Below are positions 21,391 through 30,653 of a stretch of 64,000 bases of DNA, piece by piece. A program made the position numbers and the translations under genes. Under the pieces are notes generated by a model. The model did not search any database. It saw only the letters and a list, made by a program, of their open reading frames with translations, and was not told the DNA's origin. Each line of letters begins with the position of its first letter. Position 1 is the first letter of the stretch. This DNA comes from Asticcacaulis sp. ZE23SCel15 (GTDB taxonomy: Bacteria > Pseudomonadota > Alphaproteobacteria > Caulobacterales > Caulobacteraceae). The stretch spans positions 605,001 to 669,000 of the forward strand of contig NZ_CP130044.1 in assembly GCF_030505395.1 (NCBI RefSeq). The letters run 5' to 3'.

Positions 21391-21422
21391 AAAAAACCGC
21401 CGCCTGATCACTCAGGCGGCGG
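21391..21422 (-). terminator. Rho-independent terminator of the RG-region TonB receptor gene
   Basis: CCGCCGCCTGA (21397-21407) and its perfect complement (21412-21422) enclose a 4-base loop; in the minus direction six T follow (21391-21396). It lies 47 bases past the receptor stop at 21469. Confidence 0.88.
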
Positions 21423-21468
21423 CAGTCGGGTTACGATGTACGCTTACTCAACTCGAACTACTTAGGTT

Positions 21469-24400
21469 TTAGTTACGGTAGGTCACACCGACGGAGAACG
21501 TACGGCCGCCATAGTATAACCCGTTGACGTAAGGCGTTCCATCAGCGAATCCGAAACGATCGCCATTGTTAGTGATACGGGCTTCTTTGGTGATGTTACG
21601 AGCCTCCAGGAAGACTTCTGCATTCGGGCTGAACTTATGCGTGATCTTGGCATCAACGTACAGAGATTTCAGCTTCATACATCGGGTTACCCGGACGATA
21701 GACCACAGGGCGCGAGTTTATACCGCCAGGGAATGGGTAGTTGTTACGGACATTAGAGCCGCCCGCATTGCCTTCGATATCGACAAACCGCTCCGCTCTT
21801 GCCTGCCAGGAAATACGCGCATTGGTTTTGCCGTCATCATACCACAGCGACAGGTTCGAGTAGTATTCCGACTCGCCTTGCGGCGGCATGACCTCCCCCG
21901 TATTCGGGTCAACAATAGCGGCGGACGTTGCACCAACCAAAGTTGATTCCAGCTTGGAGTAGTTGAAATCCGCGCCGGTGTAGCGCAAACGCCAAGGCAA
22001 GAAGGTGAAGGCGGTTTTCGTTGTAAACTCCCAGCCTTCGCGCTTATAGCCTGGTGCGTTACCCCAGGTCGGGTAGGCAAAAGATACACTATCCACTGGC
22101 TGACCCGTGACAGGATCGACAAGGCCCGTGCCCGCCAGCAGGTTTTCAGTTTGAGTTATACCAATACGGCGACCGATACGCTCATCCTGTGTGCTGCGGG
22201 CGATCGACACCATCGTGTCGCGGTTAGGATACCACTCAACGCTGATGTTCTGGTTCCATGCGGTAAAGGGCTTAAGCGCCGGATTGCCTATACGTGTACA
22301 GGTGTTGTCTTCGCCAAAGTCATCCAGTTCCAGAGTACGACGCTCATCAATCGTACAGGTACCGGCTGGCAACAGATCGCCAATTGCTGGACGGGCAACG
22401 TTTTTACCTTTGTAATAACGCAGAACCAGTTGGTCAGGTATGACCCACAGGTTCAGGTTGTAGCTCGGCAGCCAGTCACGGGTGGTTTTGGTAAAATCAA
22501 CATTCTGCGAATAAGTGAAGGTTTGAATACCCGCTGCAACATTAGGGTTTAACGGATCAAAGGAGGGGGTTGTCCGAACATAGTTTAGAACCAGATCGCC
22601 GGTGCCAGTCACTTCGGTTTCGACCATGCGCAGACCAACGTTACCATTGAACAACAGATTGAGCGGCAACTCCTGTTCAAATTCAACCATATAGTAGGCG
22701 GCAGTTATCTTTTCGCTGTACCTTTGATAAGGCTGCTCATAAACCTTACCATCGCTGGCTACGCAGCTTTTGACGCAGTCAAGGTTGGTGTTGGGCATTA
22801 ATTTAGTCAGGGCTTCGGTATCTATACCTTGCCAGTTGTAGAGCGCTTCAGCACCTTCGTAGTCATTGAAGAACTCAGAGTCCGGACTCTTGGTGGTGGA
22901 GCCCACCAGTTGAATCATTTCCGCCGGCGTGAGCGTCAGGAGACCATCGCGCCGTTCAAAGTTAAGCGTATCCGGCGTGTAACCGTAGTTACAGGGTTCA
23001 ATCGATGTTGACGTTGGCTGACACGCGCGAATGCTGGAACGGATAAAAGACCGCGGCAAGATTACAGGCGCGACATAGTTCGGGTTACGTACCGGCAAAC
23101 CATTAGCATCACGCACAACGGCTGTGCCGTTCATCATGTAATAACTGCCGACCGCCGAACTGATCGTCCGACCGCCTGTACGGCTCCAGAAGCTGCCTTC
23201 AGGATTACGGTAGTTAGCCCCGACCTTAACGGAAGTTATGAACGGAATTTTGTTATCAAAGTCATAGGTCAGGTCGAATTTGGCCGTCGTTTCCTGAGAT
23301 TCGGACAGCCAGCCATCATATTCGACCGCCAGATTGGCGCGTGACACCAGAGGGCGCTGAGCCGCGGTGTAAGCACGGCTATAGGGCACATCGACGGCAC
23401 CAATTTGTTCCGCAAGCGCCGCCTGAGGGATCATCTGCACGAAATTGGCAGGATCGGTCTCGTCGTAGGCATCCAGAATTTCATGGGCCCACAAACCGCT
23501 CGGCTGTATAAAGAAACGGGCCGAACCATAATTGAAACTACGGGTCGTGTTAGCGCCAACGCGCGAATAATCGTTGGTGGATTTACCGGCCATGAATTCG
23601 ACCTTTAAACCACCATCGTTATACGTGCCGCCAAATTGCGCAAACGTATTCTCATATGAGAACGGCTCCCAGCGCTGACCAATGAACATACTTTGATCAT
23701 TCATTGTATATTCAGTCACAAAGTGGTTTTCATCCACCTTTACCGTGGCGGGATCAATCGGCACGATATCGCCGGTGATAGGCAGATTGTTTAGCGTACC
23801 GATGTTATCATAATAGAAGTAATCGGTATTGCCGGGGGCCACACGTCGTATCTGCTGCCCGTTAACAGTTTCCGTATACCATACACCTGTCGGATTGCTA
23901 ACCGCATTGTACGCCACACCAGGGTTGAAGGCCGTTCCGAGACCACCGCCAAGACGACGCTCACGCAGGTAGCGGTCAACCTTACGGTCGCTCTTGTTGT
24001 ATTTGGCAAAAACCGTCAAATTCTCATTAACGCGAAAGTCAAAGCGGATGTCTGCCGCAAAGCGATCTTCGTTCTGTGTATTGTCAAAGTTACGCGGGTT
24101 TTGTGGCTCAAGGTCATTCCATTGACCAAGGCAGGTCTGAAGCTCAAAGATGCGCTGATTGCGGACGTTAGCAGAGCCAGCCGATAGGATCGGGAACGCC
24201 GCATTACACTCGGCTTTCGATTGGGCGCCCGCAGATCGCTCTACAATCTGACGAGGCGTGAAGGACGAGTTGGCCAGCAGTGTGTCTGCGCCAAACGTCG
24301 GGCGAACTTCACCATCAGGGCTGAAAACCGTTTCCGGGTTAAAGCTGAAAGTCTTTTCAGGCGAATTGTCAAAATCAATACGGCCCTGATAACCGGCCAG

Positions 24401-25159
24401 ATAAGCGTTATTTTCAGCTCCACTGGTGTTGTTTTGCAGCTTAGTACCAGTCACACTAAAGATAACGCCTAAGCGGTTATCCAAAAACTTGCGCGACAGA
24501 ACCAAGTTATAATCTGGCTGCCATTGCTGACCCAGTGAGTTCCGGCGCGCGCCGATGCGTAGAGACACATAGGGCTTGGCAAAATCAAGACCCGTCCGCG
24601 TCTGAACCCGCACCGAACCACCCAGCGAGCCTTCGGTCATATCGGCGGTTGAGCCCTTGACCACGTCCACACTCTTGATCAGGTCGGCAGGCAAGGACGT
24701 AAGGTCAGCCGCACGTGTAGCTCCCATGCCACCGCCACCAACACCCAGACCATCCATTTCAACCCGAATATTTTCGTTAGAGTTCCCGCGGATGGTAATA
24801 CTTGCACCATCACCGAACTCATCACGACCCAACGCCACACCGGCGATGCGTGAAATAGCCTCGTTCAGGTTTTTGTCAGGGAAAGCGCCGACATCATCAG
24901 CAACGATCGAATCTGTCGCGGTCTTGGCGCGCTTTTTACGGTCGTTAGATGACTGCTGGGCGGCGCGGGCGCCGACGACGACGACTTCCTGGATATCCTC
25001 ATCGGCAGCGGCGGCGACCGGAGCACCGGCCTGGCTGGACGATACAATCGCGTCCTGAGCCATGGCCGTGCCTGAGAACGCCATCATGGAAATAAGCGTC
25101 ATCGCCGTTCCCTGTTGCAGGGCTTTGGAGAATGACCGGTTACGGTTGCGGGTTAACAT
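21469..25159 (-). CDS. TonB-dependent receptor of the RG-I locus, C-terminus out of frame
   Basis: A large receptor (about 1,230 residues in all) lying between RG-I enzyme genes, so probably an oligosaccharide importer. The start is the ATG read from 25159 (MLTRNRNRSFSKAL), preceded by AGGAGG; a start at 25204 lacks support. A signal peptide ends near TAMAQ, the TonB-box-like EDIQEVVVVGARA follows, then a plug (about 60-180) and a barrel. The main frame stops at 21653, just after YRPGNPMYE. The expected barrel end continues in another frame (LKSLYVDAKITHKF) to a proper terminal strand (FSVGVTYRN) at 21469. The coordinates join both parts. This is one frameshift near 21670-21690, either a real mutation or a sequencing error. 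Confidence 0.85.
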
Positions 25160-25847
25160 CAAAATAGTCCTCCTGGTGCTGGCTTTTTCAAAGCCCGGCG
25201 CCATGTGTCGGCACCTGCCCCAGAGGTTGAAAAGAGAATGTAATCCGCACAGGTCAGCGATGCCGCCGCCCGCACATTCATTACTGATGACCGTGAAGTG
25301 TCGCTGCCTATGGGGCTGAAACGCAAAACCCGGCTCGGCATTATCCGAGCGGACGCATTCCTAAAAGCCCTTCCGCAAGCGGACGGTTTCCGGTGTCATC
25401 TCCCTTTTATTGGACCGTTAGTCGGTCTCATTTATCAACCCCTATGGGATGGCCTAAGCTTTGTTGATTGATTGTGGCAAGTCAAGATACATTTTGATCA
25501 TTTGCGCCATATTGTCCGTCAAATTGGTCAGATAAGTGAGCCTGCGTTACAAAAAGAACACAATTTTTCTAACAAATCGCCACATTCATGCCCGCTCAGG
25601 CAAAGACGTGCACCATATTGGTCAAATCACTGAATCGTCGCACCCTTCGATATTACGAACTCGCCTTAACCAAACTATTGAATAATATGAAACTAATATT
25701 CACGACGCAAAAATCTGACATTTTGAAGCGTCCGAAACATGATAGCGCTAACAAAATGAACCCGGAAAAAATCGATTTTGATTACTATTGCGCAATACAG
25801 ATTATTGTCGTACTAATTTGCGCAGCATGACCCTTGGTGTTCATTTC
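25160..25847. other. Long non-coding leader/promoter region upstream of the TonB receptor
   Basis: No convincing gene lies here. The part next to the receptor start has small hairpins: GCTCGG/CCGAGC at 25333-25350 and TCCGC/GCGGA at 25372-25383. Two ATTGGTCA boxes (25523-25530 and 25617-25624) match the half-site of the palindrome upstream of the PL26-type/GH95 genes, and the second lies in ACCATATTGGT. The sequence is more AT-rich than its surroundings from about 25480 onward. A short possible reading frame at 25588-25830 has no ribosome binding site and no recognisable features, and is not called. Confidence 0.5.
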
Positions 25848-25999
25848 AAGCGTTTTGTCGGCCACGCTTCCAGGTGATTATGACGTGCTTTGCCGTCATG
25901 ATCGCGGAGGCAACCTTCCCGAAATAGCTTCAGGCCGCGTGCCGAAGCTATTGACTGACAACGGTGACAGCCATTCCCTTGGCTCTCACCGTTTTTTTT
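25848..25999 (+). ncRNA. Candidate small RNA of four stem-loops with terminator
   Basis: Four successive hairpins occupy 150 bases: AAGCGT/ACGCTT (25848-25869), a 10-bp stem GATTATGACG/CGTCATGATC with one G-T pair (25876-25903), AATAGCTTC/GAAGCTATT (25923-25952, 9 bp perfect) and a 13-position stem with one mismatch (25960-25993), followed by eight T. Unpaired segments carry TTCCC both between hairpins two and three (CAACCTTCCC) and in the terminator loop (ATTCCCTT), resembling anti-Shine-Dalgarno seed regions. It ends 169 bases before the PL11 gene and no protein gene precedes it. It could be a free small RNA or a terminated leader of the PL11 transcript. Homology to a named RNA family is not established. 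Confidence 0.5.
25960..25999 (+). terminator. Strong Rho-independent terminator upstream of the PL11 gene
   Basis: AACGGTGACAGCC (25960-25972) pairs with 25981-25993 at 12 of 13 positions, followed by T8 at 25992-25999. It ends the candidate small RNA, or could attenuate transcription into the rhamnogalacturonan lyase gene. Confidence 0.8.
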
Positions 26000-26167
26000 G
26001 CCTTGCGCGCCACGCTATGATTGATAGCGCGCACGATCGATCAAATTGCGCTTGTCTCGCTCATTACAAAGGCGTAGCCTCCGCCGATAAAATAAAAGGC
26101 ACCCCGGTTTAACCGATCCGGCAGGGCCAGTCTTTCACAGGGAAACTGAATTCAAGGATATAATCAG

Positions 26168-28132
26168 ATGCATGATCTGAAACTTTACCTTCGCCGCTCA
26201 GGGGCGATTCTGCCGACACTCGCCGCACTCGCCATGTCAACGGCCGCACTGGCGCAAACGGGCCCGCGCCATATGGAAGCCATCGACCGCGGCGTGGTCG
26301 CTGTTCCGGCCACTAATGGCGTGCTGGTTAGCTGGCGCCTGCTGGGCAATGATGCAGATAAGACGACCTTTAATCTCTATCGCGACGGTAAGAAAATCAC
26401 GCCAAAGCCCATCAGCGCGACGAATTTCGCAGACGCTAAGGGTAGCGCGACATCCATCTATAAAGTCGCAGCAATCACGGGTGGCAAGGCGACCGGCACC
26501 TCAGCCGATGCGCGCGTGTGGGCAGATGGCTACCTCAACATTCCGCTGAACAAGCCCGCTGACGGCACCACGCCGGATGGCCAAACCTATAGCTACAATG
26601 CCAATGACGCTTCGGCCGGAGATCTTGATGGTGACGGTCGTTATGAGATCATCCTGAAGTGGGACCCCAGCAATTCCAAGGACAATTCCCAGGGCGGCTA
26701 TACCGGCAATGTCTTTATCGATGCCTATACGCTTGACGGCAAACAGCTTTGGCGCATCGATCTGGGCCGAAATATCCGCGCCGGCGCCCACTACACCCAG
26801 TTTCAGGTGGCCGACTATGATGGTGACGGCAAGGCCGAAATCATACTGAAAACGGCAGATGGAAGTAAGGACGCTCAGGGCAAGGTCATCGGCGATGCGA
26901 ATGCCAATTGGGTAGAAGGTGATGGCGAGGTCGCCCAGAACGATCGCACCGGCTCCGTCGTCGCACCCGACGGCAAATTGATGGCGCAATTTAAAGGCCG
27001 CATCCTTAAGGGGCCGGAATATTTAAGCGTCTTCGAGGGCGCCACCGGTCGTGTGCTCGATACTGTCGATTTTGCCAATACGCGCGGCACCACCGGGCCG
27101 GACGCCACCCCCGAAGAACAAAAAGCCCGCTGGGGCGACGCCTACGGCAACCGGTCGGAACGCTATCTGGCGGGCACGGCCTGGCTTGACGGTGTGCATC
27201 CGTCAGTGGTTATGGCGCGTGGCTATTATGCGCGGACAACCCTGTCGGCCTATGATTTCCGCGATGGTAAGCTGACCAGGCGCTGGTACTTTGATTCCGA
27301 AGCTGACGGCGCGCCGGACGGCTATTCGCATCAGGGCAACCATCAGTTCTCGGTCGCTGACGTCGATGGCGACGGCAAGGATGAAGTCATATATGGCTCC
27401 ATGACGCTGGATAATGACGGCAAGCCCCTGTGGAGCGCTAAACTCGGTCACGGCGACGCCATGCATGTCTCCGACCTTGATCCGACCCGCCCCGGTCTTG
27501 AGAAATTTGGCGTGCATGAAAGCATGCGCGACAGCGGCAACCGCGGCTCAGCCATGCTGGACGCCAAAACGGGTGAAATGCTGTGGTCGACCCCGGCTGA
27601 AAAAGATACCGGGCGCGGCGTCTCCGCAGATATTGACCCTCGCCATCTGGGGGCAGAATCATGGGCTTCCAATTCGTCCAACCTCTATAATGCCAAGGGC
27701 GAGATAATCTCGGACAAGCGCCCGCGTTCGATGAACTTTGCGATCTGGTGGGACGGCGATCTGACCCGCGAACTGCTGGATGGCAATAAGATATTTAAAT
27801 GGGACTGGAAGACGGGCGATTCACCCGTCATTTTTGAGATGACGGACACCACCTCCAATAATGGCACCAAGTCCAATCCTGCACTCCAAGCCGATATTCT
27901 AGGTGACTGGCGCGAAGAGGTGATTATGCGCACCACCGACAATACGGCTTTACGCATCTATTCGACCAATATCCCAACGACCTATAGCTTCACCACCCTG
28001 ATGCACGATCCGGTTTATCGGGCGGCCGTCGCCTGGCAGAACACGGCCTATAACCAGCCGCCTCATGTCAGCTACTATCTGGGTGAAGGCATGAAAACCC
28101 CGCCAAAGGCCAATATTAAAATCGGCAAATAA
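26168..28132 (+). CDS. Rhamnogalacturonan endolyase, polysaccharide lyase family 11
   Basis: Encodes 654 residues with an N-terminal signal peptide (cleavage near ALAQ at 30). The protein matches the PL11 YesW/YesX type: a small beta domain (about 35-120, RHMEAIDRGVVAVP, GVLVSWRLLG) and then an eight-bladed propeller with calcium-binding loops such as DLDGDGRYEI, DYDGDGKAEI and DVDGDGKDEV. PL11 enzymes cut the alpha-1,4 bond between rhamnose and galacturonic acid in the RG-I backbone by calcium-dependent beta-elimination. It is probably periplasmic or secreted and provides oligosaccharides for the PL26-type, PL22 and GH105 steps. It is monocistronic, between the candidate small RNA and a two-way terminator. 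Confidence 0.92.
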   Translation: MHDLKLYLRRSGAILPTLAALAMSTAALAQTGPRHMEAIDRGVVAVPATNGVLVSWRLLGNDADKTTFNLYRDGKKITPKPISATNFADAKGSATSIYKVAAITGGKATGTSADARVWADGYLNIPLNKPADGTTPDGQTYSYNANDASAGDLDGDGRYEIILKWDPSNSKDNSQGGYTGNVFIDAYTLDGKQLWRIDLGRNIRAGAHYTQFQVADYDGDGKAEIILKTADGSKDAQGKVIGDANANWVEGDGEVAQNDRTGSVVAPDGKLMAQFKGRILKGPEYLSVFEGATGRVLDTVDFANTRGTTGPDATPEEQKARWGDAYGNRSERYLAGTAWLDGVHPSVVMARGYYARTTLSAYDFRDGKLTRRWYFDSEADGAPDGYSHQGNHQFSVADVDGDGKDEVIYGSMTLDNDGKPLWSAKLGHGDAMHVSDLDPTRPGLEKFGVHESMRDSGNRGSAMLDAKTGEMLWSTPAEKDTGRGVSADIDPRHLGAESWASNSSNLYNAKGEIISDKRPRSMNFAIWWDGDLTRELLDGNKIFKWDWKTGDSPVIFEMTDTTSNNGTKSNPALQADILGDWREEVIMRTTDNTALRIYSTNIPTTYSFTTLMHDPVYRAAVAWQNTAYNQPPHVSYYLGEGMKTPPKANIKIGK

Positions 28133-28135
28133 CTT

Positions 28136-28169
28136 AAAAATCCCCGGAGCGTACTCCGGGGATTTTTTT
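28136..28169. terminator. Two-way Rho-independent terminator
   Basis: TCCCCGGAG (28141-28149) pairs perfectly with 28154-28162 around CGTA. T7 follows on the plus strand and five A precede it, so it can end both the PL11 gene and the convergent operon that ends at 28176. Confidence 0.9.
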
Positions 28170-28175
28170 GCAGGC

Positions 28176-29225
28176 CTATTTCACAACCAGCAGCGGATAC
28201 CCGTAGGCGCGGCTTGTGGCGGTCTGCACATAGGGTTGCACCCGCACGATATCCGCATCGCCAAAGCTTACACTGACACCGCCTAATATCTCACGCGGCG
28301 GCAGTTGACGCTCCCGCATCAGTTTGCCGTCGCGAAACTCATAGGCATGGCTGGCGGTCAGGGCCATCAACACGCCGTCTTTGGCATAGACGCCCAGAAA
28401 CGGCACATGACCAACCGGATATTGTGCATCCGGCTTTATGGGCGGCGCGGGTTGATATTCTTTTTGCAGCAAAACACGGTATTGGGTGCCGCAAACCTCA
28501 ATCAGAGCGCCGCGCATCGTCGACAAATGCGCCTTACCTGTGGTCACCGCCACACAATCCGGTTTCCATGGAATGGGCGCAACACCCGTTACCGCATCGC
28601 ATTCTGGATAAAGCACATCCCCGCATTGGCCGTTTTCAGGGCCTATCGTCACAATCTCGGACGTGCGACGGTCGATGCGATGCAGCCCCCCACCCCATTC
28701 ACCGGCATCCATACCGACATAGATATGGTCGCCCTTAGCCAACAGATACGTGTCGCCTGAATAGCGCAGGATCCGTTTCAGTGGCGTAAGCTGCGCCTTA
28801 TCCCCACGCACCTCAATTACATGGCTAGAGGTCACAATGGTGATGCGCCTTTTGTCACAGATCATGCCGCGGACATGTTGACCATCATCGCTGAAGGTCG
28901 CTACCACCTGCCAATGATCGCCCTTAAGGCGGCGCAGGGTGCGCGGATTCTTACCCCAGTCTTCGGTCGTTAGGGCCAGAAGATCACCCCCGTCACGACA
29001 AAGGCTGATCACCCGCTCATCACCAACATTGACCGGCACCCGTACGTCTCGGTCAGGCTCGATATAACTCAGACGGGTTGCATTGGACCGAAGCCAGACC
29101 CGCCCCTTAACCCAAACCGCCTGATCAATCCGATTGTCATTGCCTTTGTAGGTCTCTGCCGCCTGAGCCATGCATGCAAATGCGACGGTCAAGGCCATGA
29201 CCGTCGCGGCTATAAATCTACGCAT
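28176..29225 (-). CDS. Secreted protein of unknown function in the RG-I operon
   Basis: Encodes 349 residues from the ATG read from 29225 (MRRFIAATVMALTV), which is preceded by AGGAGG; a longer reading from 29351 overlaps the PL22 gene and lacks such a site. A signal peptide ends near AQAAE (about 22). The rest shows recurring short beta-strand-like segments and several cysteines (SLCRDGG, MICDKRR, GQCGDV, PECDAVTG, PDCVAV, IEVCGTQ), which suggests a disulfide-bonded, propeller-like periplasmic protein. I do not recognise a family and assign no activity. It starts 16 bases after the PL22 stop and is last in the operon rhaI, DUF1961, PL22, this gene, so a role in pectin use is suggested by position only. 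Confidence 0.7.
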   Translation of the reverse strand: MRRFIAATVMALTVAFACMAQAAETYKGNDNRIDQAVWVKGRVWLRSNATRLSYIEPDRDVRVPVNVGDERVISLCRDGGDLLALTTEDWGKNPRTLRRLKGDHWQVVATFSDDGQHVRGMICDKRRITIVTSSHVIEVRGDKAQLTPLKRILRYSGDTYLLAKGDHIYVGMDAGEWGGGLHRIDRRTSEIVTIGPENGQCGDVLYPECDAVTGVAPIPWKPDCVAVTTGKAHLSTMRGALIEVCGTQYRVLLQKEYQPAPPIKPDAQYPVGHVPFLGVYAKDGVLMALTASHAYEFRDGKLMRERQLPPREILGGVSVSFGDADIVRVQPYVQTATSRAYGYPLLVVK

Positions 29226-29241
29226 ACCCCCTCCTGTTGTG

Positions 29242-30573
29242 TTAGGCGCTTTTGGCGACCTCGACCGCATAGGTATGGATCGGGCCGTGCATGCTGGAGC
29301 GGAACAAAAGCCACTTACCATCAGGTGTGAATTGCAGGTTCGGCTCGACACGATAATCGTGCTTAGTCATGTTGAGAATCTTGGTCGATTTCAGCTTACC
29401 CGGCCGCACCAGATCGGCGGCATTGGGTGCCGACACCCCTAAGTCTTCGATGATCTCCGGCTCAAACAGATAAAGCCATTTGCCGTTTTTGGCCTTGGCG
29501 ACCATCTCTTCATCGCCGCCATCACCGGCGAACAGCTTGCCATCGCGCGATATCTGGAAATGCACTGACCATTCGTTGCGCTCCATGTGGTACCAGATGC
29601 GCTTGCCGGTCTTAAGATTATAGGACGCCAGCCAGAAATCCTCACCGCGCGGCGTTTGCAGGTCGTACAGAATCTGCTCGCCATCGAATGAGAAAAACTC
29701 ATGACCGGCGATTTCCATATTCATGTTGCGCTTATGGATATCGCGCTTATCGCTACCGTCAGCGCGGATCGTCCAGATGCGGTCGACCATGTGCCAGGGG
29801 CCTTCGTGGCAGTACATGATCTGCTGCGGGTCAGTCGGTGAAAATTGAATATGGTTGAGCCAGTCGGTCGAGGCCGTCACCACCTTGCGTTCACCGGTCT
29901 TGATATCGAGCGTGAAGATTTCCATCGGAATGTTTTGCGCCAACCGGTCAGCCATGCGCACTTCCTTGGCGGCCGCAAACGACAACGGTTTGCCGTCTGG
30001 CCCTACGGCATTATAGCCGCCATCGGTGCCCGCGATCTTTGGTCCCGGCTGAAGCTCATAATGGCGCTCAGCCCATACCCCCAACAACAGGGTATCGTCG
30101 GCATTGACCGACCCGATCCAGCCGCCGACGTTTTTGGCAATCACGGTCGCTTTGCCGGTATTGATATCGACCGCATAGTAATCGAGGCCGTCGGCGCCCT
30201 TACCTTGACCCTGTAGCTTGGCCTGACGGACATAGACGATCGGTTGGGTGCGCGACACCATGATCACTTCAAACAGGTGGGCGTTTTTGACCTTGGTGAG
30301 TGGTGAGACTTTCCAGGTGCCAATCTCGGCCTTCATGACGCCGTTCGGGCCGTTAAACACCATCCACTTGCCGTCGCCGGTAAAGGCATTGTCGTGGAAA
30401 TAGAGGAACTTGGAATTATCCTCGGTAGAGACCCGGCGCACGCGGTGGCCGGTGTCGGCATCGACCCATTCGACGGGAATGCCTTTGGTTGGCGTTGGGG
30501 TTTGCGCCTGTGCGGGCATGGCCGACAATGCCGCCAGAGCCGCAGCGCCCGTCAGAAAAGTGCGTTTTTGCAT
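29242..30573 (-). CDS. Oligogalacturonate lyase, polysaccharide lyase family 22
   Basis: Encodes 443 residues. Residues 1-24 form a signal peptide (KRTFLTGAAALAALSAMPAQAQ style), followed by a seven-bladed propeller with the family segments FYFHDNAFTGDGKWMVF-like (here LYFHDNAFTGDGKWMVF), SPTDPQQIMYCHEGPWHMVD, and HEFFSFDGEQILYD. PL22 lyases split unsaturated and saturated digalacturonate by beta-elimination. Known enterobacterial forms are cytoplasmic, so the leader here is unusual and places the step in the periplasm. It is third in the minus-strand operon after rhaI and the DUF1961 gene; the 80-base gap before it has no strong terminator. Confidence 0.88.
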   Translation of the reverse strand: MQKRTFLTGAAALAALSAMPAQAQTPTPTKGIPVEWVDADTGHRVRRVSTEDNSKFLYFHDNAFTGDGKWMVFNGPNGVMKAEIGTWKVSPLTKVKNAHLFEVIMVSRTQPIVYVRQAKLQGQGKGADGLDYYAVDINTGKATVIAKNVGGWIGSVNADDTLLLGVWAERHYELQPGPKIAGTDGGYNAVGPDGKPLSFAAAKEVRMADRLAQNIPMEIFTLDIKTGERKVVTASTDWLNHIQFSPTDPQQIMYCHEGPWHMVDRIWTIRADGSDKRDIHKRNMNMEIAGHEFFSFDGEQILYDLQTPRGEDFWLASYNLKTGKRIWYHMERNEWSVHFQISRDGKLFAGDGGDEEMVAKAKNGKWLYLFEPEIIEDLGVSAPNAADLVRPGKLKSTKILNMTKHDYRVEPNLQFTPDGKWLLFRSSMHGPIHTYAVEVAKSA

Positions 30574-30653
30574 GAATAATCCCTGCTGAGTGTTTTTAGG
30601 CTTTCAGTCTTTTGCCGGAACACTAGCGCGAATTTCACAACAATCAATCATAA

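Noticed and set aside
25588-25830. 80-codon open frame in the region upstream of the PL11 gene
   Set aside because: AT-rich, no ribosome binding site and no family features; it ends just before the candidate small RNA and is better seen as non-coding.
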